DNA of 64,000 bases, taken from contig JALRMH010000040.1 of assembly GCA_026119935.1 (NCBI GenBank), forward strand, positions 248,001 through 312,000. The letters are read 5' to 3'. Source of the stretch: Endothia cerciana (lineage: Eukaryota > Ascomycota > Sordariomycetes > Diaporthales > Cryphonectriaceae). Made by a program: the position numbers and the translations under genes. This document shows, piece by piece, positions 1 through 11,541 of this stretch; the first letter of the stretch is position 1; each line of letters opens with the position of its first letter. Under the pieces are notes generated by a model that saw only the letters and a program-made list of their open reading frames with translations, made no database searches and was not told the origin of the DNA.

Positions 1-851
1 TGTCTTGGCGGAGACCCCATCTGCTGCACAGGAGGCCGCTGGCTGGTCATTCTTCACACAAGGCCAGCCGGGACAGGCAGCCCAGGGGCACGGGAGACGA
101 CCACTCATCGGGACGACACGGTATTAATCATGGGGCATTGCAAGGGGGGAATTAAAAAAAAAATTACCAGAGGCCGTATGCTGTGGCCTCTCGGACATGC
201 TTGCTGATGCTTGGGGCGGAACAGTACTTTCCAAAGCGAGCGATGCCATTCTACACACACATCTATATATGTACGTACACCTTTCCATCGTCACTCATAC
301 TGTGTCGATTGGGGGGGGAAGGGGGTTCGCGCGGGTGGAACGACGAATGAGAGGAATTCGACATCCCGTTGTGCGGACCGATGTTCATTGTGTGCCCCAG
401 TCCTGGTGTTGCTGTGAGATTGGATTGTCCTGTCCTGTGCTACACACCATACCACACCACACTACAGCGCGCCTCAGAACCAGCGTGAGGCGTGCCGCGA
501 CCCCGTGACTGTATCTCCAGAGGGATGCATGTGTATGCGATAGGACCAAGCCAAAGTGTGCCCCTGCCAGCCTGGGGCGTGGTACCTGGGTAACTCGGTA
601 TTTACAGTGGCGACAAGGGGATAGGCCACAGCACGACCATGTTTTCTACAGATCGGCGGGTGGGTGGCGTACGGCCGTAGCCTCTCTAGAGGTCCATCGC
701 GGGCCCCAGCATGTCTCATCCTCATGCGTGTGCCGTGGGGAGTGGCCAGATGTGAATATATATATATATATAATATATATACAATATATGTATATTGATT
801 TGGGCTGGAAAAATGGCTGTGGACAAATTGGGGCTTGCTTGGGTAATCCAT

Positions 852-852
<1 letters not shown>

Positions 853-898
<46 letters not shown>
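853..898. repeat. (CT)23 dinucleotide microsatellite
   Basis: Uninterrupted CT run of 46 bases in non-coding DNA. It is followed 80 bases later by a separate (TG)13 run at 979-1004. Confidence 0.95.
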
Positions 899-900
<2 letters not shown>

Positions 901-973
901 CTTGTTGATACCTACCTCCTTACCCTGTCAGCAGAGCTTCACCCGGGTTAGGTAGGTAGTTGTCCCCTGGTGT

Positions 974-1004
<31 letters not shown>

Positions 1005-2284
1005 ACGGGCTGCGGAAGTGGTGGAAATTGAAGCCAGTGGGAGGGGGGTGGGGGTGTGCGCGGGCCAGAGTTGAGGGCAAGATGTCCCGAGTTAAACGAG
1101 AAGCGGCGGTGACTAGATTGTGTCGGGGCACGGTTCGCGCCCGGGTTTTCCCTCATACGCACACACTCACTCTATCTGCCGTAGTAGCCTGGTCGGACAG
1201 GGGACACGCTCTCTGTCTGCCACACCGCGCACACCACGGAAGATCAATCATGTGTCGTGTGGCCGGCCGGCCGTAACGGAAAGGCGCCAGGATGCTGGGG
1301 GGGGATAAAGGCCTGCGTGGACAGGACCAGGATTCCGTCTGGGCATTTAACTTTTTATGCTATACATATTATCCCCCCTCCCCCCTTCTCTTCCTGCTGA
1401 CACGCCCGCGGTCTTTGCCATATGTACTGTAGTGCATTACATAGTAGTAGTAAAATATACGCACACCGTGGTGACGACCGGCAGCCATGGAGGGAGATCC
1501 CCTGCCTCCTCTTGGTATGGGTGAATCCCCAGCGTGACGATGGTGGGTATCAAGCATTTCTTGTCGAATAGGGGTCCAAAAGGGGGTGTGCAGGATGGTC
1601 TGCCTGTTGGACAGCGGCTGCTGGTGATTTGATTGGCTGCTGTCATGTTGTTCTTCTACCCGGGGTCGACATCCTGAAACAACCAGGGCCCCATCGGCAC
1701 GCCGCTCTCAATTTTGCCATCTGAGATGCCGCATCCTGCTCTGTATGATTAAAGCACACAGACAGACAGACATGTCGGTTGGCATAGTATAGTAGGCCCC
1801 CTGCAGACGAACCACCTCGTGCGCTGCCCTCGGCTGGGTGGGACAGCGAAACCGGGAAATGTTCCCCCACGTTGTATGTACATATACTATCTACGTATGG
1901 TAATTACATAGTCAAATCCTGTCCAGGCTGGACCGGTAAACAAGAACCTGGCGAGTCCGCCGACTGGTCCCCCGCCGCGGAGTGATCGACGGTACAGCCC
2001 TCTGCAGGCGAGGGCCGATCGCGCGAAGGGGTCAGGCAGGTGTGTGGCCCAAGCCTCTCCCTCGTCTGTATGTAGTTGACGTGGATCTTCAGGAGGACCC
2101 GAAGATCTCCAGGCGGAGGAGGAAGCGCGAGAACCCCCATGACGGTCGGTCGCAGAAAGAGGAGGAGGAGGAAGAAGAAGAAGAAGAAGAAGAGGAGGAG
2201 GAGGAGGAGGAAAGGAGGAAAGGAGAGGCCGAGGAGCATCAGCCAGCCCCGGTGGTCTCTGCGCCCATCTGTCGGCGTTCAGGA

Positions 2285-2285
2285 C

Positions 2286-2318
<33 letters not shown>

Positions 2319-2333
2319 GCACACACACACACA
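2285..2333. repeat. (CA)n microsatellite
   Basis: CA run of about 49 bases with two CG interruptions in the middle. It lies between a purine-rich GAA/GAG block (2156-2220) and a CTA/CTG triplet block (2456-2535), so three different simple repeats occur within 400 bases. Confidence 0.9.
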
Positions 2334-3178
2334 TGGTCTGCCCAGCAAACAATCAACCGCAGACGTTGTGAAACAGAACCCCACCAAAGGCACCCGCTTG
2401 CCACCCTCCCTCCACAGCGGCCACTGTCTACGAAGAACTGGCAAAGGGGGACACCTACTACTACTGCTACTACTACTGCTACTACTACTGCTACTACTAC
2501 TACTGCTACTACTACTGCTGCTGCTGCTGCTGCTAGGTAAGGTTTCCACTGACGGGGCGGGCCATCAAGCGTGAAGAAGCCTAGCCTCGGCCGCATCGTG
2601 GGGCTATAACCCCCTGGTGGTGGGGTGTTTTTTTGTTGTTGTTTTTTTGGCCCTTAGGAGGATCGGCGCTCTTTTAAAGTTTGATGCAGTGGACAATCCC
2701 ATGTCTTGGCCTGTGGACGGAGAAACAGCGCCCCGTCCCCATCATCTCGAGAACCCGCCGGCGCCAGGGCACAGCGAAGCCAAGAAGGGGAGGAGGAGGA
2801 GGAGGAGGAGGAGGAAGAGGAGGAGGCGAGGGTAGACTGCAGGGGCTCCCTCTTCGAGCATCTGAAACATACCGGCTTGCCTGGATCGCACAAGCTTGAC
2901 AGCCCACGGGGGCAAATTCAATGAACAGAGGAGCCTTGGGTGGGCTGTCGGCTGGCGAATGATCGGCCAGCCTCTGCAAGCTGCCATCACGGGCTTTGTG
3001 ATCCGGAAGGAAGATCTGAAATAAGATTGCCCGCCAATCCGTCCGGGCGGCGGCACGCCTCCGAGCTTGCTCTCTCCATCACATCGTCGCCATCACGCCG
3101 CCACGCCCCTCTCTTCCCTTCCCTTCCCCTCCCCCCTCCCCCCTCCCCCCCATCTACCTCCCAGCCCTTACCTTATTT

Positions 3179-3211
<33 letters not shown>

Positions 3212-3983
3212 CCCCCTTCTCTCCCCTCTAGGACCCAGCCAGCCGTTGGCACGCGCAGCGGGCTTACACAGAGGGGTTGGTTTTTTTTTCTTTCCCGCCT
3301 GCTGATCCGGCCGCAGGACTTGACTGATACATATCTGTCTACCGCCGACGCAGCCTGATCCCCCAGGGGGCTTAACTGTCGTCCGATCTCAACACGACAC
3401 AAGGGTCTATTTTGGACACCCGCACCGCCGAGGCTGTGGTTCCTGTGGGTCTCTCAACACCTCCTGGACAGCGGCGGCGGGTGGCTTGTGGCATCCATCC
3501 GGTCTCTTCTCTTCCCGGCCGGGCCTATTCATCAACTTTGACTCGGGGGCTTGGTGCACTGCCCGTCCGTCGCCATCCATCACTGCGAGCCGGCGATCGT
3601 CATTAGGGCCCTCGCCCGTTTCCTCCATCCAAGGACCCCTTCCTCCTACCGCGGCTGCTTGATCGGCAGGGCCCAGGAGGGCCCTCCGCAGCCTTTTAAT
3701 TGCGACCCTCGCCGCCCCCGGCGCTGCCGGACCTATTGGGCACCTACGCACCGTCCCCCACAGCCTTATCATCCTCGAGCTTCCCTTCTCCCCCCAAAAA
3801 CCCTCGGCCCTCCCGGTCTCGCGATCTGCGTGGACCTGTGACGGCAGCGAGGACGGTCGCTATCCCACCCCTACTGCCATATACATGGTACATAGTGATT
3901 ACCACACGCGGGCCTCAGCCCTTTTATCTCAGGCGAGACCCCTCCTCGCGGGTTCCGCCGCCGGCCCAGGAGGACCTCTCGAC

Positions 3984-5924
3984 ATGATGGCGCCCCCCAT
4001 GCTGACAGTCACACACCACGGCGGCGTCACGCCTACCAAGATGATCATCTCGCCGCCCCGGATCAACCTGCGGAGGGCCGCCTCGTACAACGCGGCAGAC
4101 CGGGGCCCGCTGTCGTCGAGCTCGTCCCGGTTCGGCTTCGAGCACCTCGCCTTCCACTCGCCGCCGCCGTCCCCCGGGCTGCCGCTGCCGCAGCAGGCGC
4201 CCCGGAGGCGGGGGTATTCCAACGCGCCCCGCCCGAGCCGCGTCATCCGGTGCCTGCTGTGGCTATCCGGGGCGGCCCTGCTCTTCTACCTGGCGGGCAA
4301 AGCGATACGCCAACACGGCGGCGGCGGCGGCGGCGGCCACGGTGCCGTCGCCGTGCCGGACGTGTTCGGGTGGGCGGCGCGGCGGGACGAGGGGGAGTAC
4401 GAGATGGTGGGGCAGGACAGCCTGCCGGACTTCCCCACGCCGGTGGTGGTGACGGACAGTCGGGGGCGGGCGAGGTGGGCGGTGTCGATACCGCCGGGCC
4501 GCGGGTTCCCGCTGACCGCGGGGGAGTACGCGGACATGTGCGCCAAGTGCAGGGAGGTGTCGTCGCGGGTGAGGAGCCTGCACCCGCGCGGCCCCATGGC
4601 GATAGGCCAGCAGATCGCCATGATGGCCGCCGGCGGCGGCCGGGGGGGCGACAGGTACTTCGTCGACGTGCGCGAGGCGGAGCAGCAGCGGCTCCTCCCC
4701 GGGGCCGGGGGGAGCAAGGGGTCGGGCAGGAACGGGGAGCAGCTGGGCGTGGACGGGCACAGCCTGAGCGAGAGGGCGACCTGCCAGTCCAGCCTGACGT
4801 TCGCCCTCGAGTCCGACGACGACGCGGGGCTCGGCAAGACCCTCATGGGGCTGTGGACCGCCTACGGCCTCGCCAGGCGCGAGGGCCGGGCCTTCTTCGT
4901 CGACGACACGCGCTGGGCCTACGGGGAGTACGCGGCCATGTTCGAGGCGCCGCCGCCGCCGGGCTGCCGGCCGCCGCCGGCCCACGAGAGGGTCCCCTGC
5001 CCGCGGCAGGCGCGGCACCTCGTCGTGTCGGCGGCGAACGCGCGGGAGGTCCTCGGGGGCGACACGGACCCGGACGACATATACGCCGACCGGTGGCCGC
5101 CGCTGCGGCCCGGGCAGGGGGAGCTCTACGGGCTCGCGAGGGCCGGGTACGAGGCGCTGTTCCGGCTGAACGCGCAGGACAGGGAGTACGTGTCCGACCG
5201 GGTGGCGGAGCACAGGGCGAGGGCCCGGCACGGCGGGCGGGTCGTCGGGGTGCACGTGCGGCGCGGGGACAGGCACCCGCTCGAGTCCCAGTACGCGGAC
5301 TCGTACATCCCGCTCAGCGAGTACGCCCGCGCGGCGGAGGGGATGGTGAACGCGAGCGCCGCGGCGGCGGGCGGCGGCGAGGCGGCGAGGCTGAACAGCC
5401 TCCTGGTGGTGGCGAGCGACGACCCGCTCGTGTACGGGGCCGAGGAGCTCGCGGGGCCCCGGGCGGTGCGGGCGCAGGAGCTGATCCGGCTCGCGGGGAA
5501 GGAGGACGAGGGCGGCGGCGGCGGCGGCGGCGGCGGCGTGGGCGGGGACAAGAAGGAGGAGGAGGAGGAGGAGGAGGAGAAGAAGAAGAAGAAGAAGAAG
5601 AATAAGCACGTCATGCACAAGTTCGTGGAGGAGACGTTCGGGTGGGAGGGGGGCTTCTTCGGGGCCATGTTCCGGAACCTGGGGGGCGGCGCGCCGGGGG
5701 CGGAGGAGACGACACGGCTGCGGAGCCTTGTGGGCAGGGCGTACCTGATGGACCTGGCGGTGCTGGCGGACGCGACGAGCGAGCCCGGGGGCGGGGTGGT
5801 GTGCGCGGTGAGCGCGACGGGGTGCCGGCTCCTGGCGGTCATGATGGGCGAGGAGAGGGCGTTCGGGCGGGGGGAGTGGAGGAACGTCGACGGGGGGTAC
5901 GCGTGGAACGGGTTCGCATGGTGA
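3984..5924 (+). CDS. Type II membrane glycosyltransferase, GT23/NodZ fucosyltransferase-like
   Basis: Single-exon gene of 646 aa, probably a Golgi or ER glycosyltransferase of the fucosyltransferase-like class (GT23/NodZ type). A proline- and serine-rich cytosolic tail is followed by one membrane anchor at about residues 86-107 (RCLLWLSGAALLFYLAGKAI) and then a luminal catalytic part. Family-like signatures are GVHVRRGDRHP (the HxRRxD donor-binding motif, near residue 425), VVASDDP, and a late VVCAVSATGCRLLAVM block. The last matches the SxxxCR.. peptide that follows the conserved Asp in this superfamily. Donor and acceptor cannot be read from sequence. An in-frame ATG at 3885 is possible, but the ATGATG at 3984 has a purine at -3. 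A Gly run followed by an acidic then a Lys run (5507-5602) interrupts the catalytic region. Confidence 0.75.
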   Translation: MMAPPMLTVTHHGGVTPTKMIISPPRINLRRAASYNAADRGPLSSSSSRFGFEHLAFHSPPPSPGLPLPQQAPRRRGYSNAPRPSRVIRCLLWLSGAALLFYLAGKAIRQHGGGGGGGHGAVAVPDVFGWAARRDEGEYEMVGQDSLPDFPTPVVVTDSRGRARWAVSIPPGRGFPLTAGEYADMCAKCREVSSRVRSLHPRGPMAIGQQIAMMAAGGGRGGDRYFVDVREAEQQRLLPGAGGSKGSGRNGEQLGVDGHSLSERATCQSSLTFALESDDDAGLGKTLMGLWTAYGLARREGRAFFVDDTRWAYGEYAAMFEAPPPPGCRPPPAHERVPCPRQARHLVVSAANAREVLGGDTDPDDIYADRWPPLRPGQGELYGLARAGYEALFRLNAQDREYVSDRVAEHRARARHGGRVVGVHVRRGDRHPLESQYADSYIPLSEYARAAEGMVNASAAAAGGGEAARLNSLLVVASDDPLVYGAEELAGPRAVRAQELIRLAGKEDEGGGGGGGGGVGGDKKEEEEEEEEKKKKKKKNKHVMHKFVEETFGWEGGFFGAMFRNLGGGAPGAEETTRLRSLVGRAYLMDLAVLADATSEPGGGVVCAVSATGCRLLAVMMGEERAFGRGEWRNVDGGYAWNGFAW

Positions 5925-6521
5925 GGGGAGGAGAAAAAGAAGAAGAGAAGAGAAGAAGAAAAGAAGAAAAGAAAGAAGGGAGGGAAGGGGGGAGGGGGAA
6001 GAGGCAGGGCGCCTCATTGCATTGTTATGGCGTTTTCCCCGGGCCGAGGGGGGGTTTTAAACCTCGAGAGCATTCTTGGTCGGGTTTTCTTTTCTTTCTT
6101 TTTTCTTTTCTTTTCCTTTTCTTTCTTTCTTTCTGGCCCTTTTCCCTTTTTCTGGCAGAGAGCCTGGATATTATTTTGTGATACCATGATGTGCTGTTTT
6201 CTTGTCTCAGAGAGAGAGAGAGAGAGAGAGAGGAAGAGCAGCAGACTACATTCGTTGGACAAAATTTATATTTATTATTCCCACCTCACTGGATAGGGTT
6301 GGTCAGCCCTAAGACCGAGTGCTTCTTATATTCATATATTGATCCTGATGAGGATGAACGAGGGCTGGGCTTATGGGATCCTACAGTGCGGTACGCCCCT
6401 TCGGAACTAGCCAGTGCCGTGCGGGCGACATAAACCTGGCGACTATCAACCACCTATAGTAAATAGAGCTATGGTGTTTCGTAGATCATACATATATATC
6501 AAAATAGTCCTGAGAAGCTCC
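5925..6521. other. 3' flank of the glycosyltransferase gene; simple-sequence DNA
   Basis: A purine tract rich in AAG (5934-6003) lies directly after the stop codon. It is followed by a T/C-rich tract (6085-6150) and a short (GA)n run (6208-6232). No gene seen. The right part leads into the transposon remnant. Confidence 0.6.
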
Positions 6522-8308
6522 TCAATCAATATATCTAGCCGGTCTGCGGACTGCACGCCCCCCCCCCCCCCCGCGTCGCGTTCTGGGCTCCTGAACTTCA
6601 GGCTCATCATCGGCCTCCTCATCATCTGGGCCCTCTTCGTCGTCGTCGGATTCCACGACCACAGCAACTCGTTGGCGCTTTTGAGGCCTTTCAGGCCCGT
6701 TCTCGAGATCGTCAATTGTGGCTCTCGACCTCAACCATACCTATGAACCTGGCCGTAGGGTTCGGTATAGCTCTCTTCTTCTTGGTCTTGCCCAGGTCTT
6801 CATTCTGGTCCTTCAGGCCGGCATTCCCACGAGAAAGAAGAGCAGCTTGGGCACGTATGTTATCGAGTTCGTCCGCAACTCGCTCCGCCCTATACCGGGC
6901 GGCTCGGTCCGTCTTGTTGACCAGGTTCATCACGTAGGCCCGGTCCACAGCCTCCTTATCAGAGTCCCCATCAGGGCCAGTCTGAGCCGCCTTTTCAGGC
7001 TTGTCGGCCTGAATCCCTGGGTGGCGCAAGGCCTTTTGACGATCTATAGGCCACGTACCCGTATGAGAGAATCCGGCCTTGATGGTGCGACCGGTGGTGG
7101 CCTTTCTGGCTTTACTAAGACACTTGATGGAGTTGATCTTTCCGACTAGTGTGGACTTATTGAAACTATGAATTTCTCGACCTTTTCCCCATACGCATTC
7201 TTTGAGATACTGGAAATTCTATTATCAAGGGCTTAAAGACTGCGAGGGGTGTGTGAAGATAGCAAGTAGCAGTTAATATTATAGTAGAAGCAAACGTTTA
7301 TAAAGCCCTCTGGCTGATTTATTAGTATATCAATACCTTTAATAGCTTGGCTAATAACTTACTGATGTATGGCTATTATAGCTATTCAGAATGAATAAAC
7401 AGTACAACTCTCGTTAACCTGGCTGTCCTTCTCGAGCTTGAATCTATCTATCTAGGGCAGAAGCATCTGCTTAAGCTAGTACTCAGCAATAAAATTACTA
7501 ATTAGTTCAGCTAGTTTTAGAGATGTCGAAATGCCATTCAGGCATAATCTTTGCAAATTCCTTACAGAACCACTGCTACTAAAGGTTCATATTCTTAAAG
7601 ATTGTACCTGGATGAAGATATTTACTAGCTACTACTATATAGTTAATCATAGTAACCAAGCTAGTCAGAGCATTACCTTAGACGCAATAGGTCTTCTTCT
7701 CGGCTGATCTTAAAACAAAGCGACCGTAGCCTATGTACAGATACACCTATTAGCTATATAATCGTGACGACCAAGCCAAAACACCAGACTTGCCGTAGCC
7801 CTCCATAATGCCCCCTTCATCTACACCCGCGACTAATTCAGGCTCTACCCACTTCCACTGCTCAAGGCTGTTAAGGAACTAGTCCACAGCGTTGGGAGTG
7901 AAGGACTGGAATCTTGCGGCCTCTTGTTTACGTCCCATCTTAGTGATGACCCCAGGGTGGCGCTTCTTGAAGCCTTCAAGCCAATGCCTGCCCAGCGGAT
8001 TCCTGTCTCCCATCTTCTCCAGCATAGACGTAGCCAAACTCCGGACGAGAGAAGCTGTAGGGGCATAACCAGGGCTCTCTTGATGCAGGATCCACGTAGC
8101 CAGTTTACTCTCTTGGTCAGGAGAAAGGCGCTGTTGTGGCTGGAGCTGCTCATCTTGAGCTCCTGTGCCGTTGTATCGAGCCCACAGAGTAATTAGCTCT
8201 GGGGATGCCATACTTAACCGCAGCAGCCGAAATGGTGGAGTTCTCGTCAGTAAGGGAGAATATAGCATCAGCCATATCCTCCTCACTATATTTCTTCAGG
8301 CGCGGCAT
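6522..8308 (-). mobile_element. Decayed pogo/Fot1-like DNA transposon (transposase pseudogene)
   Basis: Reading on the minus strand, the start at 8308 gives MPRLKKYSEEDMADAIFSL, the psq-type helix-turn-helix opening of fungal pogo/Fot1 transposases. After a one-base frameshift near 8190 comes a CENP-B-type DNA-binding domain (QQRLSPDQESKLATWILHQE, then GRHWLEGFKKRHPGV; 7880-8160). Near 7820-7760 the segment GVDEGGIMEGYGKSGVLAWSS matches the first catalytic Asp block of the DDE domain. The middle (7150-7760) is AT-rich and full of TAG codons. The C-terminal part (6716-7029), ending in a basic RRPARYID tail at 6522, is again open. Many stops sit where Gln is expected, as if CAG had become TAG, the change made by repeat-induced point mutation. 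No intact transposase is encoded. I could not define terminal inverted repeats or a TA target duplication. Confidence 0.85.
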
Positions 8309-9598
8309 CGTGAAGGTTGGCGTAGGGTTGAAGAGTGTAAAGGCATAGGTTGAGCATGCTTGGTTAGACAGATCACCACTTTGATGGCACGCGCCGGAAT
8401 AGGCAGGAGTCGGTAATCACGCGTCGGGGACACCAATGTGACCTCATATATCTGTTCACCTACCGAAATACTACAGAATGGACTAAATATAATGCGAATA
8501 GCATCAACACTGGCTGAAAACGGTATAAGTAAAGGTATGCGGTTTTGTATGTGGCTGTCGGAATTTGTTAGTTCCGAAGGGGGGTTGCCGCACTGTATAG
8601 CTGAGGCCTGCCCGGGTGCTGGACTTTTCTACGTTTTACTCGCCTGCGGGACAGATCTGGCATTCCTGAAGGAAAGGAAAGGAAAGGAAGGGGGAAAGAA
8701 AAAAAAAAGGGCATGGCCACCCCCTGGGGACCTGGCTCGTGAGGTGACCATGGGAGGCTTCCGCGAGTGCACACCGCAAATCCTGACGTCGCTGATGTCT
8801 CCCCGTCTCCTCTTTGGGGGGGGGGGGGGATGACCATGTAGGCCGTGGGATGGTAAATGTATTGTGTCTGATTGGTATGCGTGCTGACCTTTCAAGTCGG
8901 TGTAAGTCGTCGTGCATATAACGATCTCTGATGTGCTCTCCAGGAAGACGGACTCGAATAAGAATAAGCAGCAGGGCATCTTATCTTATCGCGGGCGGCC
9001 CAGCCCGTACTCTCTTATTCGTATTCGTATCCGAGATGTACCACAGTTAGTCACCATAGGCACTGGGCAGCAGGTGGTGACTGACAACTCACCGGGGGGG
9101 GTCCTCATGTCATGCAGGGCGATGTGGGATGTGCGATGGCATGATTTTGGGGGGGTCCTCCAGTGGGCCTCTCCCCCCGACCAGCCTGTGCCCTGGGCGG
9201 GTGGGCGAAGCTGATTGGCGAGTTGGGTCCCCCGCCCTAAGCTGCTGCTGCTGCCGGTGGTGGTAAGTCGTCACTAATTGGAAAGGGGAAAAAAAAGAAG
9301 AAAAAAAAAAAAACCCACCAAAAAAACACGGTGACCGCGAACCTGGCTGCGTACTACATACCTACCGTACCTTGCTGTCAACTACTTATCTATCCTCCCA
9401 TCTTCCATCACCCGTCATCCATCAACCACCCCCTCCCCCCCCTTCTTCTTCTGCAGACACCTCCTTCGCACCATCGCCAACCCTCTCCTCCCCCCCAACC
9501 CCCATCACTCCAGCTGAGCTCACGTCGACACCTCCTCGGCCCCCTCTCCCTCCTGGCCGCGTCCTGTCCTGTCCCGTGCCCGAAACCGCGACGCCGCC
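8309..9598. other. Intergenic region; right flank of transposon and CYP51 promoter/leader
   Basis: The left part probably includes the transposon end. It continues with G- and A-homopolymers (8818-8830, 9289-9313) and then, from about 9365 to the CYP51 start, a C/T-rich stretch typical of a fungal 5' leader. No convincing coding frame. Confidence 0.55.
9277..9281 (-). promoter_or_regulatory. Possible CCAAT box upstream of CYP51
   Basis: ATTGG on the plus strand (CCAAT on the minus strand) lies about 320 bases before the CYP51 start codon. CCAAT boxes bind the HapB/C/E complex, which takes part in ergosterol-gene control in filamentous fungi. A five-base match is weak on its own, so this is only a candidate. 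Confidence 0.25.
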
Positions 9599-11441
9599 AT
9601 GGGCCTCCTCGAGGAGGTGGCGGGACCCGTGTCCCACCACTATTCCCAGCTGTCGACCCCCTCCCAGATCGCCGCCCTGGTCCTTGGCCTCATCGCCCTG
9701 TCTGTCGCCGTCAACGTCGCCAGGCAGCTGTTCTTCAAGAACCCCAACGAGCCCCCCGTCGTCTTCCACCTGTTCCCCTTCGTCGGCAGCACCATCACCT
9801 ACGGCATGGACCCCCCCCGCTTCTTCTTCGAGAACCGTAAGAAGGTCAGCACCACCAGCCCACCCCTTCTCCCCTGCCCTGCCCCCGTGTCTGTCCTCCC
9901 TCCCCGCCCGTGTACGGTGCCAGACCCGCTGACCCCGCCGCCGCCGCTGTTGGAAAACCTGCAGTTCGGCAACGTCTTCACCTTCGTCCTCCTCGGCAAG
10001 AAGACCACCGTCTACGTCGGCCCCGAGGGCAACGAGTTCATCCTGAACGGCAAGCAGAAGGACCTCAACGCCGAGGAGATCTACGGCGTCCTGACCACCC
10101 CCGTCTTCGGGAAGGATGTCGTCTACGACTGCCCCAACAGCAAGCTGATGGAGCAGAAGAGGGTGCGTGTTATCCCCCCCCCTCCCAACCTATCGTACAC
10201 ACGCACACGCACACGCACACACACACACACACACCTTCACACCTTGGGCCTCCCCACCGGTTGCTGACCCCCCGGGCTGGCTCCCGCGCGGCGAACAGCT
10301 CATCAAGGCCACCCTCACCACCGAGGCCTTCAGGAAGTACGTGCCCATCATCTCCGACGAGGTCAACTCGTACTTCAAGAAGAACCCGGACTTCAAGGGC
10401 CGGTCCGGCATCGCCGACATCTCCCAGAAGATGGCCCAGCTCACCATCTTCACCGCCTCCCACTGCCTGCAGGGCAAGATCGTCCGCGACCAGTTCGACG
10501 AGTCCCTGGCCGACCTCTACCACGACCTCGACATGGGCTTCACCCCCATCAACTTCCAGCTGCCCTGGGCCCCGCTCCCCCAGAACCGCCGCCGCGACCA
10601 GGCCCGCGAGACGGTCGCCAAGATCTACAGGGACACCATCGCCGCCCGCCGCCAGCGGGACGAGGGCGACGCCAGGGACATCATGCACCACCTCATGTAC
10701 TCGACCTACAAGGACGGCCGGCCCGTGCCCGAGCACGAGATCGCCCACATGATGATCGCCCTGCTCATGGCCGGCCAGCACTCGTCCTCCGCCACCTCCA
10801 CCTGGATCATGCTGCGCCTCGCCTCGCGCCCGGACATCATCGAGGACCTCTACCAGGAGCAGGTCCGCGTCCTCGGGTCCGCCGACAAGCCCCTCGAGTA
10901 CGAGGACCTCGCCAGGCTGACCCTCCACGCCAACGTCATCAAGGAGACCCTGCGGCAGCACGCCCCCATCCACTCCATCCTGCGCAAGGTCAAGTCGCCC
11001 ATGCACGTCCCCGGCACCAGATACGTCATCCCGACCACCCACAACCTCCTCGCCGCCCCGGGCGTCTCCGGGAACGACCCCGAGTACTTCCCCCAGCCCG
11101 ACGAGTGGGAGCCGCACCGCTGGGAGCCCGACTCGCCCCTCGCGCCGAGGCTGCCCGTCAAGAGCGAGGACGAGGAGGAGAAGGTCGACTACGGCTACGG
11201 CATGATCAGCAAGGGCGCCTCGTCGCCCTACCTGCCCTTCGGCGCCGGCAGGCACCGGTGCATCGGCGAGCAGTTCGCCTACGTGCAGCTGCAGACCATC
11301 ACGGCCAACATCGTGCGGCTCTTCAGGTTCAGGAGCGTGGACGGGTCCACCCGGAAGGTGCCGGGGACCGACTACTCCTCGCTCTTCTCCAAGGCCCTCG
11401 AGCCCGCCCAGATCTTCTGGGAGAAGCGGGAGAAGGTATAA
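9599..11441 (+). CDS. CYP51: Sterol 14-alpha-demethylase, cytochrome P450 CYP51
   Basis: Exons 9599-9844, 9965-10162 and 10299-11441 give 528 aa, normal for fungal CYP51 (ERG11). The enzyme removes the 14-alpha methyl group of lanosterol or eburicol in ergosterol synthesis and is the azole target. Visible features are an N-terminal ER anchor (about residues 19-45), FPFVGSTITYGMDPP, the B'-C segment VVYDCPNSKLMEQKR with the Tyr that is often changed in azole resistance, an I-helix with AGQHSSSATS, the K-helix ExxR (KETLR, about 364-367), and the heme loop FGAGRHRCIGE with its Cys near residue 468. Introns end in GT..AG with CTGACC branch sites. Splicing restores NRKK-FGNVF and EQKR-LIKATLT, as expected for the family. 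Intron 2 contains a (CA)n run. Whether this is the A, B or C paralogue of filamentous fungi is not decided here. Confidence 0.95.
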
Positions 11442-11499
11442 CAGGCCCTGCTCCTGTCCCCCCATCCTGACCGCTAGCTTCACGATGCCGGATATATAG

Positions 11500-11541
<42 letters not shown>

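Larger units (their letters stand above)
1..3983. other. Non-coding, microsatellite-rich region and leader of the glycosyltransferase gene
   Basis: No open frame here has protein-like composition or recognisable motifs. The stretch holds a (CT)23 run at 853-898, (TG)13 at 979-1004, a GAA/GAG purine block at 2156-2220, a (CA)n run at 2285-2333, a mixed CTA/CTG triplet block at 2456-2535 and a GGA block near 2788-2829. From about 3080 it becomes pyrimidine-rich, as fungal 5' leaders often are, and then runs into the glycosyltransferase gene. The promoter and transcription start of that gene probably lie between 3100 and 3950, but no TATA box stands out. Confidence 0.6.

Noticed and set aside
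4250..6017. Long open frames on both strands overlapping the glycosyltransferase gene (451 and 584 aa)
   Set aside because: They are GC-driven shadow frames with Arg/Gly/Pro-rich composition and no motifs; the conserved fold is in the 646-aa frame.
10170..11483. 437-aa minus-strand frame opposite CYP51
   Set aside because: Shadow of a GC-rich coding exon; the CYP51 heme and ExxR motifs lie on the plus strand.
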